64,000 bases of DNA from Mycolicibacterium pyrenivorans (GTDB lineage Bacteria > Actinomycetota > Actinomycetes > Mycobacteriales > Mycobacteriaceae), in the NCBI RefSeq assembly GCF_025821625.1, contig NZ_JACKSH010000050.1:4096-68095 (forward strand). The letters run 5' to 3'. The notes beneath the pieces were generated by a model. The model saw only the letters and a list, made by a program, of their open reading frames with translations, was not told the DNA's origin and searched no databases. Every line of letters begins with the position of its first letter. The first letter of the stretch is position 1. A program made the position numbers and the translations under genes. Positions 28,250 to 36,954 of the stretch are shown in pieces.

Positions 28250-28633
28250 ATGAGGCAGCAGATGGATCCCAGCCCGACTGCCCGGCAAGCCCGGGCCCGC
28301 GATGCGCTGGACGCCCTCGGCGATGAACGAGACGACCGTGCACTGGTGCGGGTGCGCTGCGGTCGAAGCCACCACGTCGCAGCGGTTTTCGATACGTCAG
28401 CGGGCCCGGTCTTCGAGTCGCTGATCGGTCCACATGCACATGGGGACCGCGATTTCGTCGACACGGCGCATCACGGTGACCGGAAAGGCACGCGCTTCGT
28501 CGACGTCCTCGACGCCGGCAGGTTCGCCGATGATCTGGTGCCGGCCACCTGCGAATGCGGTACGCACGAGCTCTCCCGGGCGGAGTTGCAGCACGCAGTG
28601 GACGTGAACCAGCGCACCATCTTTCTGACCTGA
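28250..28633 (+). CDS. Small Cys/His-containing actinobacterial protein
   Basis: A 127-residue protein of unknown function. An N-terminal charged helix is followed by a beta-rich part with VRVRCGRSHHVAAVFDTSAG and GPHAHGDRDFVDTAHHGDRKG, then CECGTHELSRAELQHAVD. Three Cys and seven His could form a zinc site (C-G-x-S-H-H ... C-x-C-G-x-H). The preceding GGAGGAAGTC is a strong ribosome-binding site. DosR-like boxes upstream suggest stress induction. Confidence 0.65.
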   Translation: MRQQMDPSPTARQARARDALDALGDERDDRALVRVRCGRSHHVAAVFDTSAGPVFESLIGPHAHGDRDFVDTAHHGDRKGTRFVDVLDAGRFADDLVPATCECGTHELSRAELQHAVDVNQRTIFLT

Positions 28634-28637
28634 AGAG

Positions 28638-28667
28638 ACTGCTGCCGGAAGTGATTCCGGCAGCAGT
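28638..28667. terminator. Bidirectional hairpin terminator between convergent genes
   Basis: A perfect 13-bp stem (ACTGCTGCCGGAA paired with its complement) and a GTGA loop lie 4 bp after the plus-strand stop and 5 bp after the potC stop. There is no long T-run, as is usual for GC-rich actinobacterial hairpins. It would separate the stress cluster from the pot operon. Confidence 0.8.
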
Positions 28668-28672
28668 GCGCG

Positions 28673-29530
28673 TCAGCCGACGAATTTCTTGCGCCGGTAC
28701 AGCGTTCCCACCGCCAGCAGGAGCAGGCTCACCACCAGGATCGCGGTCGCCAGGACGTTGATCTGCGGGGGTACCGCCGCCTTGACGGCCGCGTTCACGT
28801 ACAGCGGATAGGTGACGGTTGCGCCGCTGACGAAGTAGGTGATGATGAAATCGTCGAGCGACAACGCGAACGACAGCATCGCTGCCGCGACGATCCCGGG
28901 CACGATCAGCGGCAGCGTGACCTTGAAGAAGGTACGGGCGGGGCCGGCGCCGAGGTCGAGCGACGCATCCTCGAGTGTCCAGTCGAAACCGCGGACCCGG
29001 GCGCGGACCGTCATCGCGATGAAGCTCACCTCGAAAGCGATGTGCGCGATGAGGATCGTGGTGTAACCCGCCGGCCAGCTCAGATCCAGGAACAGGGTCA
29101 GCAAGGCCGCGCCCATCACCACCTCGGGAGCCGTCAGGGGCAGGATCAGGAAGGTGTCGACGGCGCGCTGCCCCCGCCATCGTTGGCGCACCAGCGCGAT
29201 CGCGACGAGTGTCCCCAGCACCACCGCGACCGCGGTGGACACCGCCGCGACGTTGAGGCTGAGCTTGAGCGCCTCTGTCAGCGGCGGGTACTTGAACGGG
29301 TCGGCCCAGTTCTCCAGCGTGAAACCCTGCCAGGTGTAGTTGAACTTGCCCGCGGGCTTGTTGAACGAGAACAGGATGATCACCAGGATCGGCAGGAACA
29401 GGTACAGCAGCACCAGTCCGGCGACGAGGCGCAGCAACAGGTCACCCCAATTGCGCCGGCCCTTCACCTTTTTCGCCCGGGGAGGCTGCTGCGCTGCGGT
29501 GGCGATCGCCGCGCCTGCCTGCGTGGTCAC
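28673..29530 (-). CDS. potC: Polyamine-type ABC transporter permease (PotC-like)
   Basis: A 285-residue inner-membrane permease with six spans and the conserved cytoplasmic EAA-type loop (DASLDLGAGPARTFFKVTLPLIVPG). The N-terminus carries a cytoplasmic basic stretch (PRAKKVKGRRNWGD). It pairs with the PotB-like permease to move spermidine/putrescine or a related compound. The GTG start overlaps the potB stop by four bases (GTGA). It is last in the operon, ending at a strong hairpin. Confidence 0.88.
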   Translation of the reverse strand: MTTQAGAAIATAAQQPPRAKKVKGRRNWGDLLLRLVAGLVLLYLFLPILVIILFSFNKPAGKFNYTWQGFTLENWADPFKYPPLTEALKLSLNVAAVSTAVAVVLGTLVAIALVRQRWRGQRAVDTFLILPLTAPEVVMGAALLTLFLDLSWPAGYTTILIAHIAFEVSFIAMTVRARVRGFDWTLEDASLDLGAGPARTFFKVTLPLIVPGIVAAAMLSFALSLDDFIITYFVSGATVTYPLYVNAAVKAAVPPQINVLATAILVVSLLLLAVGTLYRRKKFVG

Positions 29531-30402
29531 ACCAGGTCCTCGGTGCCGAGGGCGCGCGTGTAGAGCAACACGCCGACGAGGATGATGAACATCAACCCAA
29601 GGCTGAGCGCCGCCGCGGCGGGGTAATCCTTGACCACCAGGAACTGCTTCTGGATGACGTTGCCGATCATCGTCGTCTGCGTACTCCCGAGGTAATCGGC
29701 GTTGATGAAATCGCCTACGGCGGGGATGAACACCAGCATGCTGCCGGCGAGTACACCCGGCATGGACAGCGGCAGAATCACCTTGCGGAAGCTTCGCGGC
29801 GCCGAGGAATAGAGGTCCTTGGACGCCTCGAGCAGGCGCGGGTCGATCTTCTCCAGGCTTACGTACAACGGCAGGATCATGAAAATGATCCAGTTGTAGG
29901 TCAACCCGCCGATCACCGCCCAACTGGTGGACAGGAGTCGCCCCTCGTCGGGCAGCAGGCCGATGGTGCCCAGTGCGGTGACGACCCAACCTTGGTCGGC
30001 CAGAATCGTTTTCCACGCGATCGTGCGGATCAGGAAAGTCACGAAGAACGGCAGGATCACCAGGCCGAGGATCAGGTTCTTGAACCTGCCCGCCTTGAAC
30101 GCGATGACATAGGCGAGGGGGAACGCCAGCAACAGGCACAGCACGGTCGCCGTGAGCGCGTACCCGAGCGACCGGAAGATCTGTTCGCGGTACAGCAGGA
30201 ATGCGTCGAGGTAGTTGCCGAAGTCCCACGCGAACGTCAACGTCGGCATGAACACCGATCCGCCCGTCGCCGACAGCGACGTCCGCGCCAGCGAGAAGAA
30301 CGGCACCACGAAGAAGATCCCGAGGTACACGAGCGCCGGCAGGATCATCAGATACGGAGCGAGCTTGCTCCGTTGCCGACTGCTGGTGGCGACACCGGCC
30401 AT
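29527..30402 (-). CDS. potB: Polyamine-type ABC transporter permease (PotB-like)
   Basis: A 291-residue permease with six membrane spans and the permease loop EASKDLYSSAPRSFRKVILPLSMPG. Start MAGVATSSRQRSKLAPYLMILPALVYLG at ATG 30402, 5 bp after the potD stop. The four-gene order ATPase, binding protein, permease, permease matches spermidine/putrescine importers. The exact substrate cannot be read from the permeases. Confidence 0.88.
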   Translation of the reverse strand: MAGVATSSRQRSKLAPYLMILPALVYLGIFFVVPFFSLARTSLSATGGSVFMPTLTFAWDFGNYLDAFLLYREQIFRSLGYALTATVLCLLLAFPLAYVIAFKAGRFKNLILGLVILPFFVTFLIRTIAWKTILADQGWVVTALGTIGLLPDEGRLLSTSWAVIGGLTYNWIIFMILPLYVSLEKIDPRLLEASKDLYSSAPRSFRKVILPLSMPGVLAGSMLVFIPAVGDFINADYLGSTQTTMIGNVIQKQFLVVKDYPAAAALSLGLMFIILVGVLLYTRALGTEDLV

Positions 30403-30407
30403 TATTG

Positions 30408-31601
30408 TCAGCCGCCGGTGACGGCGGCGTACGCGGTGTTGTACTCCTGCGTCTGCTCGTCGGTAAGTGCCGCCCAGCCCTTGGACCTGTCCAACACGTC
30501 CTTGGGCGGGTTGATCAACGGGTTGCTCGCCGCGGCCGGATCGACCTTCTCCAACTCCGCGGTCATGTCCGACAGCACCGGGACGAACTGCGTGTAGGCG
30601 ACCAGCTTGGCGTAGTTGGGCTTGTCGTAGACGTAGTTGATCCACGCCTCGGCGGCCCTCTGGTTCTGGGTGGTGTACGGAATCACCATGGTGTCGACGA
30701 ACGTCGTGCCCCCCGAGTCGGGAACGATGAACTGGAGGTCGGGATTGTCGGCCTGCAACTGCACCACGTCACCCGAATATGCCTGTGCCACCGCGATGTT
30801 GCCTGCAGCGAGGTCGTCGGCGTAGTCGTTGCCGGTGAACCGGCGGATCTGGCCCATGTCGTTCTGTTCCCGAACCAGGTCGATCGCCTGCTGGACACCC
30901 TCGGTGGTCGGGTTCTCCGGCGAGTTGCCTTGGGAGAGCATGATCATCCCGAGACCGTCCTGCGCGTCGGAGAACAGGCTGACCCGGCCCTTGAACGCCG
31001 GATCCCACAGGTCGTCGATCGTCCTGATATCCCGGCCGGTGGCCGCCCGGTTGTAGGCGATGCCGACAAGCCCGGACATGTACGGGGCGCTGAACTTGCG
31101 GCCGGGGTCGACGCTGGCCTCGAGAAGGTCGGGGCGGATGTTCTTCTTGTTGGGCACGCCCTCGTCGCTGATGTCGTTGAGCCAACCGAGCTGGTGCAAC
31201 CGCACCGCCAGGAACGACGTAGGCACCGCCAGGTCGGCGCCGATGTCCTGCTTGCGTGACAACGGCTCCTTGACCTTCGCGAACCACTGCTCGTTGTCGT
31301 TGAAGTCTTCCTTGTAGTCGACGGTGATGCCCGATGCCGTCTGGAACTCCGCGATGAAGCCGTCGGCCATGTAGAGAGGCCAGTTCGAGATGCGCAGGGT
31401 GCCACTCGCCGGACCGCCGTCCTCGGTGGTCGTGCCCGACGTGCTGCTGTCGGAACCGCAGGCGGTCAGGAACGACGAACCGAGGGTCAGCGCCGCAGCG
31501 GCCGCGGCGCCGCCGCCGATGAAGCGACGCCGAGACGTCCGGCTCGCGGTCATGCGGGCGAGCAGCTGTGGGTCGATGGGGGAGGAAAATTCACGGGACA
31601 T
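30408..31601 (-). CDS. potD: Tat-exported polyamine-binding lipoprotein (PotD-like)
   Basis: This 397-residue extracellular solute-binding protein has a long N-terminal region with twin arginines (SRRRFIGGG), a hydrophobic core and a lipobox LTAC, so it is probably exported folded by Tat and lipidated. The mature part is PotD/PotF-like: GTLRISNWPLYMADGFIAEF, GADLAVPTSFLAVRL, YMSGLVGIAYN and AYSGDVVQLQADNPDLQFIVPDSGGTTFVDTMVIP. In PotD the Trp and Asp residues of these segments bind the amine. ATG at 31601; the gene lies 70 bp downstream of potA. Confidence 0.9.
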   Translation of the reverse strand: MSREFSSPIDPQLLARMTASRTSRRRFIGGGAAAAAALTLGSSFLTACGSDSSTSGTTTEDGGPASGTLRISNWPLYMADGFIAEFQTASGITVDYKEDFNDNEQWFAKVKEPLSRKQDIGADLAVPTSFLAVRLHQLGWLNDISDEGVPNKKNIRPDLLEASVDPGRKFSAPYMSGLVGIAYNRAATGRDIRTIDDLWDPAFKGRVSLFSDAQDGLGMIMLSQGNSPENPTTEGVQQAIDLVREQNDMGQIRRFTGNDYADDLAAGNIAVAQAYSGDVVQLQADNPDLQFIVPDSGGTTFVDTMVIPYTTQNQRAAEAWINYVYDKPNYAKLVAYTQFVPVLSDMTAELEKVDPAAASNPLINPPKDVLDRSKGWAALTDEQTQEYNTAYAAVTGG

Positions 31602-31671
31602 GGCGACAGTGCCTTTCGTCGGCTCCGGAGGGGGACGGGTCGCGCCGGTGTGCCGGCGTCGGCAGCAAGCA

Positions 31672-32865
31672 TCAGGAGTCGTCGAGCATCTCCTCGAGAT
31701 CCTCGGTGGTCGGGATGTCGGCACCCGGCAACACCAGCGACGCGTCGGGAGCCCAGCCCACGTAGACCTCGTCGCCGGGACGCAGCAGCGGTAGCTCCTG
31801 CTCCGGTCCGACGTGCGCGATGACCGTCGACTCGTCCGGCGCGCTCAGCGAAAGCCGCACGACCGGGCCCTGGAACGTCAGGTCGGTCACCGTGGCTCGC
31901 ACGCCGACCACGTCGCCGGCCGGGGCGTCCATCGAGACCCGCACCCGCTCGGGGCGCACCATCAAGGTGGCGTGGCCGCCGGGTTCGATGGTGGTGTCAC
32001 CCGGTCGGGCTTTCAGCGTCGAGCCGAGAACCTCCACCTCGACGAATTCGCGGTTGGCGCGACCCGTTTGACGGCCTGCCCACAGGTTGGCCTGGCCGAT
32101 GAAGCTCGCCACGAACACCGTGGACGGGCGGTCGTAGATCTCGGTCGGTGTGCCGATCTGGTCGACGTTGCCCGCGTTCATGACCGCGATGCGGTCGCTC
32201 ATCGTGAGCGCTTCCTCCTGGTCGTGGGTCACGTAGACGAACGTGATCCCGACCTCGCGCTGAATGCGTTTGAGCTCGAACTGCATGGCATGGCGCAGCT
32301 TCAGGTCCAGCGCGCCCAGTGGTTCGTCGAGCAGCAGCGCGCTGGGATAGTTCACCAGCGCACGGGCCAGGGCCACCCGCTGCTGCTGCCCACCCGACAG
32401 TTGGGCGGGCCTGCGTTCGGCGAAGTCGCTGAGGCGCACGGTCTCGAGGAGTTCGTCGACGCGCTTGCGGACCTCTCCCTTGTCCTTCTTCGCACTGCGC
32501 GGGCCGTACGCGACGTTGTCCCACACCGACATGTGCGGGAAGAGCGCGTAGTGCTGAAAGACCGTGTTGACGTTGCGCTTGTTCGGTGGGGTCCTCGATA
32601 CGTCCGCACCCTCGAGGCGGATGGCGCCCTCGGTCGGTGTCTCGAACCCCGCGATCATCCGCAACGTCGTCGTCTTGCCGCACCCGGACGGGCCGAGCAT
32701 GGAGAAGAACTCGCCCGACGCGATGGAGAAGTCGGCGTCGGCGACGGCGACGTAGTCGTCGAAGCGTTTCGTGACATGGTCGATCTCGATGACGGGGCCG
32801 CCCGTGGCGCGGGTGGTCTCCGACCCCGCCGTCTGGTCTACAGCGGTCGTATGTGTGCCGGTCAG
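31672..32865 (-). CDS. potA: Polyamine-type ABC transporter ATPase (PotA-like), CTG start
   Basis: A 397-residue ATPase energising the transporter: Walker [11 protein letters not shown]-loop [13 protein letters not shown], signature [15 protein letters not shown], Walker B ALLLDEP and H-loop VTHDQEEA, then a TOBE domain (about 300-380). The conserved core needs residues upstream of the first ATG (32700): [22 protein letters not shown]. The only plausible start is CTG at 32865, seven bases from a perfect AGGAGG (32873-32878); no ATG, GTG or TTG occurs in frame between the upstream stop and the core. A sequencing error is the alternative. It heads the potADBC operon. Confidence 0.88.
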   Translation of the reverse strand: MTGTHTTAVDQTAGSETTRATGGPVIEIDHVTKRFDDYVAVADADFSIASGEFFSMLGPSGCGKTTTLRMIAGFETPTEGAIRLEGADVSRTPPNKRNVNTVFQHYALFPHMSVWDNVAYGPRSAKKDKGEVRKRVDELLETVRLSDFAERRPAQLSGGQQQRVALARALVNYPSALLLDEPLGALDLKLRHAMQFELKRIQREVGITFVYVTHDQEEALTMSDRIAVMNAGNVDQIGTPTEIYDRPSTVFVASFIGQANLWAGRQTGRANREFVEVEVLGSTLKARPGDTTIEPGGHATLMVRPERVRVSMDAPAGDVVGVRATVTDLTFQGPVVRLSLSAPDESTVIAHVGPEQELPLLRPGDEVYVGWAPDASLVLPGADIPTTEDLEEMLDDS

Positions 32866-32959
32866 CGCAGGTCCTCCTCAGGAGCAGCCATCGGGGGCTG
32901 TCGATAAACCTTCGCGGATGACGCGGACCTTCGCAAGTGATTCCGCAACGAATTTACAT

Positions 32960-32972
32960 TTCCACAATGGAA
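32960..32972. promoter_or_regulatory. Inverted repeat upstream of the pot operon
   Basis: TTCCA-CAA-TGGAA lies 95 bp upstream of the potA start in the 301-bp gap before the divergent SRPBCC gene. It could be a repressor site for the transporter operon. The rest of the gap (32880-33166) shows no gene that I can support; the frames there are arginine-rich and look non-coding. Confidence 0.35.
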
Positions 32973-33166
32973 TCCCTCGCTGTGTACGGGTGTAGGTCCT
33001 GATTCCGCGCGCCGGGGACGCGCGACGGAGTCGCCGGAGTGTGGGTCCTCCCGGCGCTGCGATGGTGGCCCACCCAGTGTCGCAGCGGGAGCTTTCCGAT
33101 ACCCGGAAATCCGGCCGCCGGGTCGGCACCGTTTACCGCGCGCGTCCCCGGGGGTAGTGAGTAGGC

Positions 33167-33598
33167 ATGGCATGTGTCGATGTGGGGGTTTCCTCTGACC
33201 TGAGTCCGGAGCGCGCCTGGGAACTGGCCTCGGATCTGCGGCGGTTCGACGAATGGCTCACGATCTTCGGTGGCTGGAAGAGCGAGGTGCCCGCGACCAT
33301 CGACGTCGACACCCAGGTGGCGTCGTTGATCAAGGTAAAAGGGTTTCGCAACGTCATCCACTGGCGTGTGACCCGCTACGACGAGCCCAAGGAGATCGAG
33401 CTGGTCGGCACCGGCCGAGGCGCGGTGTGCATCTCGCTGACGATGCAGGTCGAGCCCGAGGACTCCGACGGGTCCCATTTCCGGGTGATCGCCGAACTGT
33501 CCGGCGGTCTGCTGAACACCCCGATCGGTGGGGTGGTGGCCAGGATCATCAAGGGCGACGTGCGCAGGTCGGTGTGCAACCTGGCCGAACTTCGCTGA
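33167..33598 (+). CDS. SRPBCC/polyketide cyclase-like protein
   Basis: A 143-residue START-like (SRPBCC) protein with a hydrophobic ligand pocket: N-terminal SSDLSPERAWELASDLRRFDEW, then beta strands (VIHWRVTRYDEPKEIELVG, CISLTMQVEPE) and a long C-terminal helix (GGVVARIIKGDVRRSVCNLAEL). Single-domain mycobacterial members bind lipids or help in hydroxylation steps; its ligand is unknown. ATG at 33167. It is convergent with the MFS gene. Confidence 0.8.
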   Translation: MACVDVGVSSDLSPERAWELASDLRRFDEWLTIFGGWKSEVPATIDVDTQVASLIKVKGFRNVIHWRVTRYDEPKEIELVGTGRGAVCISLTMQVEPEDSDGSHFRVIAELSGGLLNTPIGGVVARIIKGDVRRSVCNLAELR

Positions 33599-33621
33599 CG
33601 TCCCGAACTGCGCTGACCTTC

Positions 33622-35154
33622 TCAGCCCCACTCGTGGTTCATGGCGCGCGACTCGTACTGTGCCTCGGCCGACGGGACCGTCGGGGTCTTCTGCCGTGAC
33701 AGCGCGATGAGGACCATCGCCAGCCCGGCCGTCGCCGCACCGCCGATGAAGATCGCGACGAAGCTGCTCTCCATCGGCGTGCCCGCGAGCGTGGTCCGGC
33801 CGAGAACCACCGCGACCAGCGCGGCGGCGGTGGAACTGCCGACGGTGCGGGCGATCGCGTTCATGCTCGTCGCCACCCCGGTCTCACCGGCCTCGACCTC
33901 GCCGACCACCAGCGCGGGAAGTGCGCCGTATCCCAGGGCGATGTAGGCGTTGGCCAGGATGCTGGCCATGATCACCTGCCACGGTGAGGAGTGCGCGAAG
34001 GCGATGAACAGGAAGCCCGCCATCCCCGCGAAGGCGGCGACCATCAGCACCGGCCTGGCGCCGAACCGGTCGATGAAGCGGCCGCTGACCAAAGCGACGA
34101 CGAAGCCGGTCAGCGCGCCCGGCAGCAGGTAGATCACGCTGGCCTCGAGCACCGTCGCGCCGAACCCGTACCCGGCGACGTCCCGGGGGATCTGGACGAA
34201 CTGCGTGAGGCCGAGAAAGGCGAAGTACAGGCCCATGCCGACGAAGATCGTCGCGAGGTTGGTGAACAGCATCGTCCGCCGGGACAGCATCCGCGTCGAC
34301 ACCAGCGGCCGCGCCGTCCGCTGCTCCCACAGCCACCAACCGATCAGCACGACGACACCGCCGACGGCGGTGACGATCGTCGCAGGAGAGCCCCAGCCCC
34401 ACGAGTTGCCCTGGGTGATCGCCAGCAGGATCGACGACAGTCCCGCGGCCAGGCCCAGCGCTCCCAGCCAGTCGATCGAGCCCGTGGCGCTGCGTGGGCG
34501 GTCGGGGACCACGACCAGCACGATCGCCAGGACGAGCACCGTGAACGCCGTCGTCAACCAGAAGACGCGGTGGTACCCGGCGTCGCCGCTCATCAGAAGA
34601 CCGACCACGACGAGGCCGGTGCCGCCGCCGAACCCCAGCGTGCCCGACAACACCGCCATCGCCGACCCCATCCGGTCGGGGCGCAGTTCCTCGCGGAGGA
34701 TGGCGATGCTGATCGGATACAACGCAAATGACGCCGCCTGCAGCACCCGCGCGACGATCAGCAACGCCAGCGACGTCGTCGTCGCGGCCAGCAGGGAGCC
34801 GGCCAGGACCACCGCGAGCACGACGAGCAACACGCGCTTCTTGCGGTGCAGATCGGCGAGGCGTCCGATCAGCGGCGTCGCACCGGCGGCCGCAAGGAGG
34901 TTGGCCGTCACGGCCCAGCTGACCGCCACCATCGAGGCGTCGAGCTGGTCGGCGATCACGCCGAGCACCGGGACCACCGCGGTCTGCAGCACGGCCACGG
35001 TGAGCACCACCACGCTCAGCGCGACGACCAGCAGCCGTGGCCGCTTCACCGGCGTCGTCGATGACGGATCGACCGGCGTGCCGGAACGCTCGGTACCCGC
35101 CTCGTACACGCCCGCTCCGATCGTTAGCCTGTCTTGATTCTGCTCGATTATCAC
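33622..35154 (-). CDS. MFS drug/metabolite exporter, 14-span DHA2 type
   Basis: A 510-residue major facilitator with about 14 membrane spans. Motif A appears as GRLADLHRKKRVLL after span 2, and motif C-like GTLGFGGGTGLVVVG in span 5. The N-terminal 40 residues are cytoplasmic. DHA2 proteins export drugs, dyes or small metabolites by proton antiport. The GTG start (35154) overlaps the stop of a decayed P1 peptidase gene by four bases (GTGA), so the two were once translationally coupled. The loss of the upstream partner may have changed its expression. Confidence 0.88.
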   Translation of the reverse strand: MIIEQNQDRLTIGAGVYEAGTERSGTPVDPSSTTPVKRPRLLVVALSVVVLTVAVLQTAVVPVLGVIADQLDASMVAVSWAVTANLLAAAGATPLIGRLADLHRKKRVLLVVLAVVLAGSLLAATTTSLALLIVARVLQAASFALYPISIAILREELRPDRMGSAMAVLSGTLGFGGGTGLVVVGLLMSGDAGYHRVFWLTTAFTVLVLAIVLVVVPDRPRSATGSIDWLGALGLAAGLSSILLAITQGNSWGWGSPATIVTAVGGVVVLIGWWLWEQRTARPLVSTRMLSRRTMLFTNLATIFVGMGLYFAFLGLTQFVQIPRDVAGYGFGATVLEASVIYLLPGALTGFVVALVSGRFIDRFGARPVLMVAAFAGMAGFLFIAFAHSSPWQVIMASILANAYIALGYGALPALVVGEVEAGETGVATSMNAIARTVGSSTAAALVAVVLGRTTLAGTPMESSFVAIFIGGAATAGLAMVLIALSRQKTPTVPSAEAQYESRAMNHEWG

Positions 35155-35386
35155 GCCTTCCCGAGCAACACCGACAACCGGTCGAGCGGAAGACGCGGCG
35201 AGCGGTGACCGTCGCGGCCGACCATGTCGGCGTTGACCACCAGAGCGTTGAGCACCGCTTCCTCCACGGCCTGCACCACCGCGGTGTACAGGGGGTGCCT
35301 GACAGCTCGATGCCGAGGCCCCTGGCCCGCGGCCGGCCGTCGGTGGTGTGGGTTGCGAATCCTGTCTCGGTCAACTCATGCATCAT
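35151..35386 (-). pseudogene. Decayed P1-family (DmpA-like) aminopeptidase gene
   Basis: From ATG 35386 one frame encodes an N-terminus like that of DmpA/P1 peptidases (GRPRARGLGIELSGTP). At about 35287 the similarity continues in another frame (YTAVVQAVEEAVLNALVV, then MVGRDGHRSPRLPLDRL) to a TGA at 35151, which matches the family's C-terminus. The roughly 300-residue middle, including the catalytic region, is missing. So this is an internal deletion with a frameshift, not an intact gene. Its stop overlaps the MFS start. Confidence 0.75.
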
Positions 35387-35440
35387 TCGCCAAGCGGGGC
35401 GGCGGGGTCGAGTCCGCAGGGCCATGGTCGAATATGGCCC

Positions 35441-36853
35441 ATGACCCCAGGAGCCTCTAGAGGAACCTCGCCGGAGCTCCATCCCAGTGCCCTGACCGAG
35501 GCGGCTTTCAGCGGCAACCGGCCCCTGGGCCCGGGTGACCTGTCGGTCGAAACCCATGGAATCGCGCCGATCCCGGAGGATCAGCGCTACGGCACGCCGG
35601 GGCGACTGTTCACCGTGTGGTTCGCCCCGCAGGTGAACATGACCGGCGTTTTCACCGGGACGCTGGCGATCGTGCTGGGCCTGGGCTTCTGGCTGGGAAT
35701 GCTGGCAATGGTGATCGGCACCGTCCTCGGCTCGCTGGTGGTGGGCTATCTGTCCACCTGGGGCCCGCGCACCGGCGCGGGGCAATTGCCGAATGCGCGA
35801 ATGGCTTTCGGTGGTGGAGTGGTCATTCCCGCTGCGCTGCAATGGCTTTCCTCGATCGCGTGGGACGCGCTGGTCGGGCTGTTCGGTGGTGAGGCGCTTT
35901 CGGTGTTGCTGGGCATCCCGTTCTGGCTTGCGGTCCTGATCGTTCTCGGGGTGCAGGGAGTCGTCGGGTTCTTCGGCTACGAGCTGATCCACCGGCTACA
36001 GGCCGTGCTGACGGTGGTGCTGTTCGTGACGTTCGTGGTGTTCACCGTCAACCTCGTGAGCGGACACGAGATCGTCACCCCGGCGACGGTCACCGGCCCC
36101 GACCTGCTGGGTGCGTTCATCCTCGAGGTGACGATCGCCTTCAGCCTCGCCGTGTCCTGGGCGACGTACGCGGCCGACTTCAGCCGCTACCTCCCCTCCG
36201 GCGTGTCGGCGGCCAGGGTGTTCGGATTCACCGTCGCCGGAATGACGTTGGCGTATGTCTTCGTCCAGGGTGTCGGTATCGCGGCCGCGAGCCTGGTCGG
36301 TGAGCACACTGCCGAGGGCGTGCGTTCGGTGATGGGCGGTGGTGTGCTGGGTGGTCTCGCGTTGTTGGTGATCGCCGTGGCGTCGATCGGCTCAGGGGTG
36401 ATGAACGACTACAGCGGTTCGCTGGCGCTGCAGACCGTCGGGGTGCGGGTGCGACGGCCGGTGTCGGCTGTCATCGTCACGGCGCTGGCCTTCGTCCTGA
36501 TCCTGTGGTTGCACGCCGCCGACACCGCCACCAGGTTCACCGACGTGCTCCTGCTGGTCAGCTACTGGATCCCGGCCTTCGTCGCGGTGGTGGTCATCGA
36601 CTGGCGGATCCGCGCAAGAGGACGGCCCACCGTGAATCCGGCGCTGGAGACCACCGGCCGTCGCGACGCGGCAGCAGCGCTGATCGTCTTCGTCGTCGCC
36701 TACGCGGCGGCGATCCCGTTCATGAACACGTCACTGATCCAGGGTCCCATCGCCACCGCGTGGCACGGCGCCGACATCGCGTACTTCGTCAACATGCTGG
36801 TGGCCGCCCTGCTCTACGGCGGATACCGCGCTTACGCGGGTCGCGCCGCGTAG
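35441..36853 (+). CDS. NCS1-family nucleobase:cation symporter
   Basis: A 470-residue symporter of the NCS1 (Fur/cytosine permease) family with about 12 spans. Typical features are the N-terminal GIAPIPEDQRYGTPGRLFTVWFAPQVNMTG, ARMAFGGGVVIPAALQWLSSIAWD and the TYAADFSRYLP motif in the middle. Uptake of purines, pyrimidines, allantoin or related compounds is the known role of the family. ATG at 35441 (MTPGASRG). It is divergent from the peptidase relic. Confidence 0.88.
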   Translation: MTPGASRGTSPELHPSALTEAAFSGNRPLGPGDLSVETHGIAPIPEDQRYGTPGRLFTVWFAPQVNMTGVFTGTLAIVLGLGFWLGMLAMVIGTVLGSLVVGYLSTWGPRTGAGQLPNARMAFGGGVVIPAALQWLSSIAWDALVGLFGGEALSVLLGIPFWLAVLIVLGVQGVVGFFGYELIHRLQAVLTVVLFVTFVVFTVNLVSGHEIVTPATVTGPDLLGAFILEVTIAFSLAVSWATYAADFSRYLPSGVSAARVFGFTVAGMTLAYVFVQGVGIAAASLVGEHTAEGVRSVMGGGVLGGLALLVIAVASIGSGVMNDYSGSLALQTVGVRVRRPVSAVIVTALAFVLILWLHAADTATRFTDVLLLVSYWIPAFVAVVVIDWRIRARGRPTVNPALETTGRRDAAAALIVFVVAYAAAIPFMNTSLIQGPIATAWHGADIAYFVNMLVAALLYGGYRAYAGRAA

Positions 36854-36954
36854 CACGCGGAACGTCAACTCAGCACAATTGATTCGGCGCGCCGGGATTC
36901 GGGTATTGACGGCAGGTGCCAGGCAGTGCGGTGCCGCCTGCGGAAAGGACCATC

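Noticed and set aside
33884..35992. Very long minus-strand open frame across the MFS gene
   Set aside because: It is an arginine-rich shadow of the MFS gene; only its start (35386) is real, as part of the P1 peptidase relic.
36888..36906. GGGTAT upstream of tspO as a SigF -10 element
   Set aside because: No matching GTTT-type -35 at the right distance.
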